From Streptomyces anulatus (GTDB lineage: Bacteria; Actinomycetota; Actinomycetes; Streptomycetales; Streptomycetaceae): a DNA stretch of 64,000 nucleotides. Below, one piece after another: positions 15,231 to 23,505 of the stretch. Where the stretch lies: assembly GCF_014650675.1 (NCBI RefSeq), contig NZ_BMVK01000015.1, positions 62,001 to 126,000 on the forward strand, read 5' to 3'. The translations under genes were made by a program, and so were the position numbers. Under the pieces are notes generated by a model. It was not told the origin of the DNA. It searched no databases and was given only the letters and a program-made list of their open reading frames with translations. Every line of letters begins with the position of its first letter. The first letter of the stretch is position 1.

Positions 15231-16562
15231 TCGGCTCCCCGCCGTCGCCGCGCCCGCGATGACCAGGGCGAGGGCCGCCGCGGCCGTCGGGGCCGCGTAG
15301 CCGGTGGCCGTGCCCGCGTGCTCGACCAGCCAGCCGCCGGTTGCCGCCCCGGCCGCGATGCCGCCCAGCAGCGCGGTCACCGCGAGCGTCATGCCCTCGT
15401 TCAACTGCTCCGGGCGGGTGGACCGCTGGATCAGTGTCATGCCCGTGACCATCGTCGGCGCGGTTGCCGCCCCCGCCACCAGCAGGCAGGCCGCCAGGAC
15501 CGGCAGGGAGGCGGAACCGGCGGCGGCCAGCAGCGGCAGGGACATCAGCGCCGTCATCGCGGCCAGGCACAGCAGCAGCCTGAGGCGGACGTTCCGGGCG
15601 GGCCGCAGCGAACCGTAGACCAGGCCCGCCGCGCACGACCCGGCCGCCTGGAGCGCCAGGATCGCGCCCCCGGCATGCGCGATGGAGACCACCTCCAGCG
15701 CCCCGAACACCGCCCCCGTGGCGAGGAAGACCGCCAGCAGCGCGGGCATCCCCGGCGTACGCAGGGGCGAGGCCACGGTCCTGGTACGGGGGGTGACGGG
15801 CGGTTCCGTGGCGCGCTGGGCGGCGAAGACCAGGACGCCGCTCATCAGGAGCACCGCCCCCACCAGCGTGCCCGCCTCCGGGAACAGCGCCCCGCAGAGC
15901 GTCGCGGCCAGCACCGGGCCCAGCATGAAGCACAGCTCGTCGGCGGCCTGTTCGAAGGAGTTCGCGGTGTGCAGGGCCGCCGGATCACCCCGGTGCAGAT
16001 GCGCCCAGCGGGCCCGCGACATCCCGCCGGTGTTCGGGGTCGTAGCGGTCGCGGCGTACGCGGCGAACAGTGTCCAGGCCGGGGCGTCGTAGTGCACGCA
16101 GAGCACCAGGGCCAGCGACCCCAGCACGGCGAGCGCGGTGGCGGGCACCGCGACGCGCGCCTGCCCGAAGCGGTCCACGAGCCGGGCGGTGAAGGGCGCG
16201 ACGACCGCCGTCGCGGCCAGACCGGTCGCGGTGACGGCCCCGGCCAGGTCGTAAGAACCCCGGGACCCGGCGATCATGATGACCGCGCTGACGCTGAACA
16301 TCCCCATCGGCAGCCGGGCGATCAGGTTGCCCGCCGTGAACGCCCGGGCCCCGGGCGTGGCCAGCAGCCGGAGGTACGGGTTCGACGACGGCCGCCGTCC
16401 GGCGCGGCCGCTCCCGGGCGCCGGGCGCGGGGCCGCGACCAACTGGCCTCCGGCGACCGTGAACAGGGGAATGGAATGCGGCGCGGCGGCCCGGTCCGGG
16501 CGGGCGGCCGGGACGGGCCGGGAAGCGGACTCCGGGCGGGCGGCGGCGGGGGATATCGGCAT
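15219..16562 (-). CDS. MFS transporter
   Basis: Integral membrane transporter of 447 residues with about 12 predicted helices and a 65-residue Pro/Ala-rich N-terminal extension. The MFS loop signature DRFGQARV follows helix 2. No binding motif names the substrate. It is convergent with the siderophore operon and divergent from a LysR regulator, an arrangement typical of an efflux pump and its regulator; siderophore or drug export are both possible. The start ATG at 16562 has no clear RBS and might be leaderless. Its final codons GGG CCT GTC TGA lie in the palindrome and are identical to those of the convergent ATPase gene. Confidence 0.85.
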   Translation of the reverse strand: MPISPAAARPESASRPVPAARPDRAAAPHSIPLFTVAGGQLVAAPRPAPGSGRAGRRPSSNPYLRLLATPGARAFTAGNLIARLPMGMFSVSAVIMIAGSRGSYDLAGAVTATGLAATAVVAPFTARLVDRFGQARVAVPATALAVLGSLALVLCVHYDAPAWTLFAAYAATATTPNTGGMSRARWAHLHRGDPAALHTANSFEQAADELCFMLGPVLAATLCGALFPEAGTLVGAVLLMSGVLVFAAQRATEPPVTPRTRTVASPLRTPGMPALLAVFLATGAVFGALEVVSIAHAGGAILALQAAGSCAAGLVYGSLRPARNVRLRLLLCLAAMTALMSLPLLAAAGSASLPVLAACLLVAGAATAPTMVTGMTLIQRSTRPEQLNEGMTLAVTALLGGIAAGAATGGWLVEHAGTATGYAAPTAAAALALVIAGAATAGSRGPV

Positions 16563-16615
16563 ACGACCAGGCTGGCCCGGCCCCGCCGCCCCGGTCCAAC
16601 ACCTACTCCGCACCG

Positions 16616-16638
16616 ATTCACGCGTCTGTGTTGTGAAT
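16616..16638. promoter_or_regulatory. candidate LysR box (ATTCAC-N11-GTGAAT)
   Basis: A perfect 6-bp inverted repeat, ATTCAC-N11-GTGAAT, has the T-N11-A form bound by LysR-type regulators. It lies in the 102-base gap between the divergent MFS and LysR genes, 27 bases before the LysR start. It is probably the autoregulatory and activator site for the pair. Confidence 0.6.
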
Positions 16639-16664
16639 GGCGCCCCGCGCTGTAGATTCGCGGT

Positions 16665-17636
16665 GTGCCCCCCGCCGACACCGACCCCCGTCTCCTGCGC
16701 GCCTTCCTCGCCGTCGCCGACGAACTGCACTTCACCCGGGCCGCCGCCCGCCTCTTCGTCGCGCAGCAGGCGCTGAGCCGGGACGTCCGGCGGCTGGAGC
16801 GCGAGCTGGGCGCCGAACTGTTCGTCCGTACGACCCGGCAGGTGGCGCTCACCCCGGACGGCGAACGCCTGTTGCCGTACGCCCGCCGGGTGCTCGACGC
16901 GCACGCCGAACTGGCCGGGGCCTTCAGCGGTGCGCCCGCCCGGCCGCTGCTCGTCGACCTGAACAGCGACGGGGCGACCGCCGCCCGCGTGCTGGCGCGC
17001 GCCCGCGAACTGCTGCCGGAGTGCGAGCTGATGGCCCGCTTCGAGTCCGGTCTCACCTGGGCCGCCGGCGAGATCCTGGCCGGCAGGCTCGACGCCTCCT
17101 TCGGCCGGGTCGCCGGACTGGCCCCCGCGGTGCGTGCGGGACTTTCCGTGCACCCCGTGCGGTACGAGCCGATGGCCGTGATGCTGCCCGTCTCCCATCC
17201 CCTCGCCGCGCGGGAGGTCGTCGCCCTGGCCGAGTTGTCCGGAGAGACCGTCTACGCGGGCGCCGGCAACGAGCGGACGCGGGAGTGGACGGACCTCGCC
17301 GCGCTGCTGTTCGCCGAGTGGGGCATCACCATGGCCCCGCCCGTTCCGCTCGCCGTGGGTGTGGCCGAATTTCAGCGGGTCATGTCGAAGGGGGGACATC
17401 CCGTGCTCGCCGTCGTCGACTTTCCGGCGCTGCCCGGAACTGTGCTGCGCCCGCTCGTCGACCCCATTCCGCTTTCGCCGCTGGCGCTGGTCTGGCGCAA
17501 GGGTCTGAACCACCCCGGCGTAGACGCCTTGCGTAGCGCTACTGACCAGTTGGCCCTTGCCGAAGGGTGGATGGCCCCGCCGACCGGATCGTGGCTTCCC
17601 GAGGGCGATCGGTCACTGATGCGCAACCGTTCCTGA
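16665..17636 (+). CDS. LysR-family transcriptional regulator
   Basis: Regulator of 323 residues. The N-terminal winged helix (about residues 8-66) has the family pattern LLRAFLAVADELHFTRAAA with ELFVRTTRQVALTPDG after it. The C-terminal half is a type-2 periplasmic-binding-fold effector domain. The start is GTG. It is divergent from the MFS gene, so that transporter is the likely target. The effector cannot be predicted. Confidence 0.92.
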   Translation: MPPADTDPRLLRAFLAVADELHFTRAAARLFVAQQALSRDVRRLERELGAELFVRTTRQVALTPDGERLLPYARRVLDAHAELAGAFSGAPARPLLVDLNSDGATAARVLARARELLPECELMARFESGLTWAAGEILAGRLDASFGRVAGLAPAVRAGLSVHPVRYEPMAVMLPVSHPLAAREVVALAELSGETVYAGAGNERTREWTDLAALLFAEWGITMAPPVPLAVGVAEFQRVMSKGGHPVLAVVDFPALPGTVLRPLVDPIPLSPLALVWRKGLNHPGVDALRSATDQLALAEGWMAPPTGSWLPEGDRSLMRNRS

Positions 17637-17797
17637 TCAACTCCGTTCAGGGGCACTTGGGCGTCAATGTCGTGCGCTACATTCATCGTCCGGGTGCAGG
17701 ACGGCCAGGTTCGTGGACGGGTGGGGGCTCAGTCCGACAGTAAAGAACCAGTCAATTCCGTGCGCCTGATTCATTGAGTGGGGGATGGGCTGCACCT

Positions 17798-18481
17798 GTG
17801 GACAATTGGCGCGAAGGCCAGAGAACCGGGCACACGCATGAGCCCAACGACGCGACGATCCAGCTCGACGGGCTGGGCCGTCAGCTCGCCGAACTGCCCG
17901 GCGAACCGGCCCCGCCGGACGGCTCCGACGGCCCCGTCTTCGTCGACGAGAGCGGCCGCCGCAGCAAGACCTACCGGCGCCTCGGCTGGGTCCTGGCCTC
18001 GGTCTGCGTCGCCTACGCCGTGACGCTCGTCCTCGCCGTCCTCGGCGGGAACTCCAGCGCTCCCTGGCTGCCCCTGTCCGGGACCGAGGAGAAGGCGAAG
18101 GCGGAGCAGGCCGAGGAGGCCCCCGCGCCCGACGACACCGCCGGCGGCCCGTCCGGCGGCACCCCGGAGCCCGGACCCAGCGCCTCCGGCTCCGCGGCGG
18201 CCGAGGAGTCCGGCGCGCCCGGCGGTGCGACCCCGTCGGCCACTTCCGTACGGGTGCCCGCCGGATCCGCCGGAAGCCCCTCCGCGTCCACCTCCGCCGA
18301 CCCTTCCCGTTCCACCGGGACGGGCGGGGCGGGCGGCGCCACGAAGCCGGACCCCACGACCTCGACCGCCAAGCCACCGGTCGACCCCACGCCGCCGTCC
18401 CCCGAGCCGGAGCCGTCCGACCCGACGACCTCTCCCGCCGAGACACCCGACCCGCCGGTGCAAGAAGAGAGCGCCCCGTAA
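17798..18481 (+). CDS. matA: MatA-like membrane protein of the exopolysaccharide operon
   Basis: A 227-residue protein with an acidic cytoplasmic N-terminus (about 1-45), one transmembrane helix (about 50-72) and a long extracellular tail rich in Pro, Ser, Thr and Glu with no fold visible. The GTG at 17798 gives a start at DNWREGQ and has a GGGGGAT-like RBS; an upstream TTG at 17774 is also possible. It ends one base before the deacetylase-glycosyltransferase gene. That partner and the synteny match, from memory, the Streptomyces matAB locus for a poly-N-acetylglucosamine-like polymer that glues hyphae into pellets. The assignment rests mainly on position, as the protein itself is low complexity. 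Confidence 0.7.
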   Translation: MDNWREGQRTGHTHEPNDATIQLDGLGRQLAELPGEPAPPDGSDGPVFVDESGRRSKTYRRLGWVLASVCVAYAVTLVLAVLGGNSSAPWLPLSGTEEKAKAEQAEEAPAPDDTAGGPSGGTPEPGPSASGSAAAEESGAPGGATPSATSVRVPAGSAGSPSASTSADPSRSTGTGGAGGATKPDPTTSTAKPPVDPTPPSPEPEPSDPTTSPAETPDPPVQEESAP

Positions 18482-20719
18482 ATGAACTCCCCCGCCACGC
18501 GGGGCAGGAACGGCAAGAACGTCAGGAAACGGAAAGCGCCACGCGGCCGGAGCCGGTTCAGGCTCCCCATGCGCTACCTCCTGCCGACGACGTTCCTCGT
18601 CGCCCTGCTCGCGATGCTGATGCTGCGCGGATACGTGCACAGCGAGATCCTCGCCGACCACCGGGTCCGCGACGCCGACCACAACACCCTGGTACCGAAG
18701 GACGTCCGCTCCGGCGGGCCCGTCATCGACGCCCGCTCCGGCGACGCGAAGACCCTGCGCATACCCGACCGCCGGATCGTCCTGACCTTCGACGACGGGC
18801 CGGACCCGGTGTGGACGCCGAAGGTGCTCGACAAGCTGAAGGAGTACGACGCCCACGGTGTCTTCTTCGTCACCGGCAACATGGCCGCCCGGTACCCCGG
18901 GCTGGTCGAGCGGATGGTCGCCGAGGGGCACGAGATCGGGCTGCACACCTTCAACCACCCCGACCTCTCCTACCAGTCCACCGGGCGCATCGACTGGGAG
19001 CTGTCGCAGAACCAGCTGGCGCTGGCGGGCGCGGCCGGTATCCGCACCTCGCTCTTCCGCCCGCCGTACTCCTCCTTCTCGTACGCCATGGACAACAAAT
19101 CCTGGCCGGTCACGGAGTACATCGGCAGCCGCGGCTACCTCACCGTCGTCAACGACACCGACAGCGAGGACTGGAAGCGGCCCGGGGTCCGCGCCATCGT
19201 CGAGCGGGCCACGCCGAAGGACGGCAAGGGCGCGATCATCCTGATGCACGACTCCGGCGGCGACCGCTCGCAGACCGTGGCGGCGCTCGACACCCTGCTG
19301 CCGGACCTCAAGGAGCGGGGCTACACCTTCACCCGCCTCACCACCGCCCTCGACGCCCCCAGCGCGCACACCCCGGTCACCGGGTTCGCGCTGTGGAAGG
19401 GCAAGGCGTTCGTCTCCGCCGTCGCCGTGTCCGAGCGGATCACCGGATTCCTGGTCGTCGGCCTCGCCGTCATCGGCGTCCTGGTCCTCGCCCGCTTCGG
19501 GCTGATGCTGCTGCTCTCCTTCCTGCACGCCCGCAAGGTCCGCCGCAGGAACTTCGGCTGGGGCCCGCCCGTCACCCGCCCGGTCTCCGTCCTGGTCCCC
19601 GCGTACAACGAGAGCGCGTGCATCGAGGCGACCGTGCGCTCCCTGGCCGCCGGTGAGCACCCCATCGAGATCATCGTCATCGACGACGGCTCCACGGACG
19701 GCACCGCCGACCTCGTCGAGGCGATGCGACTGCCCCGCGTACGGGTCGTGCGCCAGCGGAACGCTGGCAAACCCGCCGCCCTCAACAACGGCATCCGGCA
19801 CGCCCGTTACGACATCGTCGTGATGATGGACGGCGACACCGTCTTCGAGCCGGCCACGGTCCGCGAGCTGGTCCAGCCCTTCGGGGACCCCCGGGTCGGA
19901 GCCGTCGCGGGCAACGCCAAGGTCGGCAACCGCGACTCCCTCATCGGCGCCTGGCAGCACATCGAGTACGTGATGGGCTTCAACCTGGACCGCCGGATGT
20001 ACGACGTCCTCGGCTGCATGCCCACCATCCCCGGGGCCGTCGGCGCGTTCCGCCGCGAGGCCCTGGACCGGGTCGGCGGGATGAGCGAGGACACCCTCGC
20101 CGAGGACACCGACGTCACCATGGCCCTGCACCGGGACGGCTGGCGCGTCGTCTACGCGGAGAACGCCCGCGCCTGGACCGAGGCACCCGAGTCCGTGCAG
20201 CAGCTGTGGTCGCAGCGCTACCGGTGGTCGTACGGCACCATGCAGGCCATCTGGAAGCACCGCCGCGCGGTGATCGAACGCGGACCCTCGGGCCGCTTCG
20301 GACGGGTCGGGCTGCCGTTCGTCTCCCTCTTCATGGTCGTCGCCCCGCTCCTCGCACCCCTGATCGACGTGTTCCTGCTGTACGGGCTGGTCTTCGGCCC
20401 CACGGGCAGGACCGTCGCCGCGTGGTTCGGCGTCCTGGTCGTCCAGGCGGTGTGCGCCGCGTACGCGTTCCGGCTGGACAAGGAGCGCATGACGCACCTG
20501 ATCTCGCTGCCGCTCCAGCAGATCCTGTACCGCCAGCTCATGTACGTCGTGCTGCTCCAGTCCTGGATCACCGCGCTCACCGGGGGCCGGCTGCGCTGGC
20601 AGAAGCTGCGGCGCACGGGCGCGGTGGAGGCTCCCGGCGTCTCGTCCGGCCGGCGCCCGAGGGAGGCCGCCGCCGGACCCGTCGGCGGCGACCGCCCGGA
20701 CCGGAGGCCCTTCGTATGA
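18482..20719 (+). CDS. matB: bifunctional polysaccharide deacetylase / family 2 glycosyltransferase (MatB-like)
   Basis: A 745-residue fusion. After an N-terminal basic segment and one helix (about 30-50) comes a NodB deacetylase domain (about 95-295): metal Asp pair TFDDGPD (Asp104/105), HTFNH (His155, His159), RPPYSS and LMHDSGG, all intact. A membrane helix (about 318-345) leads to a GT2 synthase domain (about 365-590) with IDDGSTDGT, MDGDT, EDTDV and QRYRW, then C-terminal helices. This is a processive synthase joined to a surface deacetylase, matching MatB of Streptomyces, which makes a poly-beta-1,6-GlcNAc-type polymer (family knowledge). The acyltransferase gene overlaps its stop (ATGA). 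Confidence 0.9.
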   Translation: MNSPATRGRNGKNVRKRKAPRGRSRFRLPMRYLLPTTFLVALLAMLMLRGYVHSEILADHRVRDADHNTLVPKDVRSGGPVIDARSGDAKTLRIPDRRIVLTFDDGPDPVWTPKVLDKLKEYDAHGVFFVTGNMAARYPGLVERMVAEGHEIGLHTFNHPDLSYQSTGRIDWELSQNQLALAGAAGIRTSLFRPPYSSFSYAMDNKSWPVTEYIGSRGYLTVVNDTDSEDWKRPGVRAIVERATPKDGKGAIILMHDSGGDRSQTVAALDTLLPDLKERGYTFTRLTTALDAPSAHTPVTGFALWKGKAFVSAVAVSERITGFLVVGLAVIGVLVLARFGLMLLLSFLHARKVRRRNFGWGPPVTRPVSVLVPAYNESACIEATVRSLAAGEHPIEIIVIDDGSTDGTADLVEAMRLPRVRVVRQRNAGKPAALNNGIRHARYDIVVMMDGDTVFEPATVRELVQPFGDPRVGAVAGNAKVGNRDSLIGAWQHIEYVMGFNLDRRMYDVLGCMPTIPGAVGAFRREALDRVGGMSEDTLAEDTDVTMALHRDGWRVVYAENARAWTEAPESVQQLWSQRYRWSYGTMQAIWKHRRAVIERGPSGRFGRVGLPFVSLFMVVAPLLAPLIDVFLLYGLVFGPTGRTVAAWFGVLVVQAVCAAYAFRLDKERMTHLISLPLQQILYRQLMYVVLLQSWITALTGGRLRWQKLRRTGAVEAPGVSSGRRPREAAAGPVGGDRPDRRPFV

Positions 20720-21885
20720 CCGCCCCGCCCCTGCCGGGGACCGCCGACCCGCACGTCGGGGTCCCGCGGCCCGCACCCGTGCAGCCCGTCCGCGACCGGT
20801 ACTTCGACCTGCTGCGGGCCCTCGCCCTCTTCCGGGTCGTCCTCTACCACCTGACCGGCTGGGCCTGGCTGCCGATCGTCTTCCCCTCGATGGGCGTCAT
20901 GTTCGCCCTGGCCGGGACGTTGATGGCGCGTTCGCTGAAGCGGCCCGCCGTCCAGGTGATCCGGGGCCGCCTCCGCAGGCTCCTGCCGCCGCTGTGGCTG
21001 CTCGGCGCGATCGGCGTCACCGGCATGGTCGCCCAGGGCTGGGGCCCGGACGCCGAGGGCCACCCCGGCTGGTGGTGGCAGCACCTCCTGTACTGGGCGC
21101 TGCCGCTCAGCGATCCGCCGTACGCGTACGACGTGGCGGGCATCGACGGATTCCTCGGCGAGAGCTGGCCCGAGGAGCTGGCCGGGCCGCTCTGGTACAT
21201 CCGGGCCTACCTGTGGTTCGTCCTGTTCTCCCCGCTGATCCTGCGCGGCCTGCGCAGGCTGCCCTGGCCGACGCTGCTCGCGCCGCTCGCCCTCGCCGTC
21301 GCCATGCGTCTGGAACTGCTCTCCACCACCGACCGCCTCGACTCCGCGATCACCGACTTCTCCACCTTCGGCGCCTGCTGGGTCCTCGGCATGGCCCACC
21401 AGGAAGGCGTCCTGAAACGGCTGCCCGCCTACGTCGTGCCGTCGATCGCCCCGCTCCTCGCGGGCGCGGGCCTGTGGTGGGCGAGCCACGAGGGCTTCCG
21501 CAGCGGCTTCGACCTGGACTCCATCCCGCTCGCCCAGGCCCTGTGGTCCTTCGGCTGCGTCCTGCTCCTGCTGCACCTCAGCCCCACCTGGACCGAGTGG
21601 CCGAAGCGGCTGCGCGCCTTCGACCGGCCCATCACCCTGCTCAACTCGCGGGCGGTGACCGTCTACCTCTGGCACAACGTCTGCATCCTGGCCGCCGCCA
21701 CGCTCTACGACCGGCTCTGGTCCGTCGACGCCCTCAGCGAGAACGTCCCCTGGCTGCTGGAGAGCTGGGTGCCCGTGCTGCTGATCACGTGGGCCCTCAT
21801 CGCGCTCTGCGTCCTCGCCTTCGGCTGGGCCGAGGACGTCGCCGCCCGGCGCCGGCCGCAGCTGTGGCCGGACGGCAGGCGGTAG
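20716..21885 (+). CDS. membrane acyltransferase family 3
   Basis: Integral membrane acyltransferase of 389 residues with about ten hydrophobic helices. It starts with the family pattern YFDLLRALALFRVVLYHLTGWAW, whose R and H are conserved, followed by RLRRLLPPLW. It overlaps the synthase gene by 4 bp, so it is part of the exopolysaccharide operon. O-acylation of the nascent glycan (comparable to IcaC or NodX roles) is a reasonable inference. A strong terminator hairpin follows the stop. Confidence 0.88.
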   Translation: MTAPPLPGTADPHVGVPRPAPVQPVRDRYFDLLRALALFRVVLYHLTGWAWLPIVFPSMGVMFALAGTLMARSLKRPAVQVIRGRLRRLLPPLWLLGAIGVTGMVAQGWGPDAEGHPGWWWQHLLYWALPLSDPPYAYDVAGIDGFLGESWPEELAGPLWYIRAYLWFVLFSPLILRGLRRLPWPTLLAPLALAVAMRLELLSTTDRLDSAITDFSTFGACWVLGMAHQEGVLKRLPAYVVPSIAPLLAGAGLWWASHEGFRSGFDLDSIPLAQALWSFGCVLLLLHLSPTWTEWPKRLRAFDRPITLLNSRAVTVYLWHNVCILAAATLYDRLWSVDALSENVPWLLESWVPVLLITWALIALCVLAFGWAEDVAARRRPQLWPDGRR

Positions 21886-21896
21886 CGGGCACCGCA

Positions 21897-21926
21897 TCTC
21901 ACCGGGCCGGGAACGGCCCGGTGAGA
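21897..21926 (+). terminator. terminator of the matAB-acyltransferase operon
   Basis: A perfect 13-bp hairpin (arms 21897-21909 and 21914-21926) with a GGAA loop begins 12 bases after the acyltransferase stop. No T tract is present. Confidence 0.8.
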
Positions 21927-22020
21927 GCAAGGTTGCGCACCGGTCACCTCGCGGCACCACGGCGAAACGCGGGCTCCCTAGTGTCGGGGACAACACCCCG
22001 ACCCCCTGTGGAGGCGCGTG

Positions 22021-23352
22021 ATGGCAGGCCGCTGGATCGAGACCTGGGAGCCGGAGGACGCGACGTTCTGGCGGGAGAAGGGCGAACGCGTCGCCCGCCG
22101 CAACCTGTGGTTCTCCGTGCTCTCCGAGCACATCGGATTCTCCATCTGGACCCTCTGGTCGGTGATGGTCCTGTTCATGGGACCGGAGTACGGCATCGAC
22201 CCGGCCGGGAAGTTCTTCCTCATCTCGACCGCCACCCTCGTCGGCGCGCTGGTGCGGGTGCCGTACACCTTCGCCGTCGCCCGGTTCGGCGGCCGCAACT
22301 GGACGATCTTCAGCGCGGTGAGCCTGCTCGTCCCGACGCTGGCCGCGTTCTGGGTGATGGAACCCGGGACCTCGTACGCCACCTTCGTCGCGGTCGCGGC
22401 GCTCACCGGGATCGGCGGCGGCAACTTCGCCTCCTCGATGACCAACATCAACGCCTTCTTCCCGCTGCGCAAGAAGGGCTGGGCGCTCGGCCTGAACGCG
22501 GGCGGCGGCAACATCGGCGTCCCCGTCGTCCAGCTCGTCGGCCTGCTCGTCATCGGCACGCTGGGGGCCTCGCACCCCCGGATCGTCCTCGGGGTGTACA
22601 TCCCGCTGATCGTCCTGGCCGCGGTGTGCGCCGCCCTGTACATGGACAACCTCCGGCCCGTGAAGAACGACACCGGGGCCGCGCTGGAAGCCGTCCGGGA
22701 CCCGCACACCTGGATCATGGCGGCCCTCTACATCGGCACCTTCGGCTCGTTCATCGGCTACAGCTTCGCCTTCGGCCTGGTGCTCCAGACCCAGTTCGGC
22801 CGGACCCCGCTCCAGGCCGCCTCGCTCACCTTCATCGGCCCGCTGCTGGGCTCCCTGATCCGGCCCGTCGGTGGCCGGCTCGCCGACCGGTACGGCGGTG
22901 CGCGCATCACCCTGGCCACCTTCGCCGCGATGGCCGCCGCCACCGGCGTCGTCATCCATGCCTCGGGGAACGCCTCGCTGCCCGTCTTCCTCACCGGCTT
23001 CACCGCCCTGTTCGTCCTGACGGGCCTCGGCAACGGATCGACGTACAAGATGATCCCCGGCATCTTCCACGCCAAGGCCCTCGCCAGGGGGCTCGACGCG
23101 GAGGCGGCCGCCGCCCACGGACGGCGGCTCTCCGGCGCGGCCATGGGCCTGATCGGGGCCGTCGGCGCGCTCGGCGGCCTGGCCATCAACCTCGCCTTCC
23201 GCCAGTCCTTCCAGGCCACCGGCACCGGAACCGCGGCCTTCTGGTCCTTCCTCGCCTTCTACGGAGTGTGCTTCACCCTCACCTGGGCGGTATACCTTCG
23301 CCGCCCCGCGCCCGTGCCGACACGGGCCCAGCTCGGCTACGCGGAGGTCTAG
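22021..23352 (+). CDS. narK: nitrate/nitrite MFS transporter NarK
   Basis: Membrane transporter of 443 residues with 12 predicted helices. The nitrate-nitrite porter signatures are clear: GGGNFASSMTNINAFFP in helix 5 and NAGGGNIGVPVVQLVG after it. The start ATG has a GGAGG RBS six bases upstream; a GTG one codon earlier is too close. It is followed by nnaR, the regulator of nitrate and nitrite assimilation. Import of nitrate for assimilation or export of nitrite are both possible for the family. A weak GlnR-like sequence (GTCAC-N6-GCACC at 21943-21958) lies upstream. Confidence 0.94.
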   Translation: MAGRWIETWEPEDATFWREKGERVARRNLWFSVLSEHIGFSIWTLWSVMVLFMGPEYGIDPAGKFFLISTATLVGALVRVPYTFAVARFGGRNWTIFSAVSLLVPTLAAFWVMEPGTSYATFVAVAALTGIGGGNFASSMTNINAFFPLRKKGWALGLNAGGGNIGVPVVQLVGLLVIGTLGASHPRIVLGVYIPLIVLAAVCAALYMDNLRPVKNDTGAALEAVRDPHTWIMAALYIGTFGSFIGYSFAFGLVLQTQFGRTPLQAASLTFIGPLLGSLIRPVGGRLADRYGGARITLATFAAMAAATGVVIHASGNASLPVFLTGFTALFVLTGLGNGSTYKMIPGIFHAKALARGLDAEAAAAHGRRLSGAAMGLIGAVGALGGLAINLAFRQSFQATGTGTAAFWSFLAFYGVCFTLTWAVYLRRPAPVPTRAQLGYAEV

Positions 23353-23398
23353 GACGCGCCCTGGGAGGTCATGGGACGACATCCCGGCGTCATGTGAC

Positions 23399-23414
23399 GT
23401 AACGGCCGGGAAAT
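23399..23414 (+). promoter_or_regulatory. candidate GlnR box upstream of nnaR
   Basis: GTAAC-N6-GAAAT matches the GlnR consensus gTnAc-N6-GaAAc at nine of ten informative positions. It is 92 bases before the nnaR start. GlnR is the nitrogen regulator of Streptomyces, and nnaR has been described as a GlnR target (from memory). Confidence 0.55.
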
Positions 23415-23505
23415 ACGGGGGAACCGAGCCTGTCACGCATCGTTGACAGTCTCGGGCCTCCGCACATCGCGTACCAGCGGGAACCACAGGAGCCGGGAAC
23501 ACGCC

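Noticed and set aside
17771..20776. A 1001-codon open frame on the minus strand opposite matA-matB
   Set aside because: It is the antisense of well-supported genes; long antisense frames are expected at this GC content because the wobble bias of the real gene removes stops. It has no start with an RBS and no recognisable domain.
21943..21968. GlnR box upstream of narK
   Set aside because: GTCAC-N6-GCACC matches only the first half well, and the better GAAAC half-site is at the wrong spacing; kept only as a remark.
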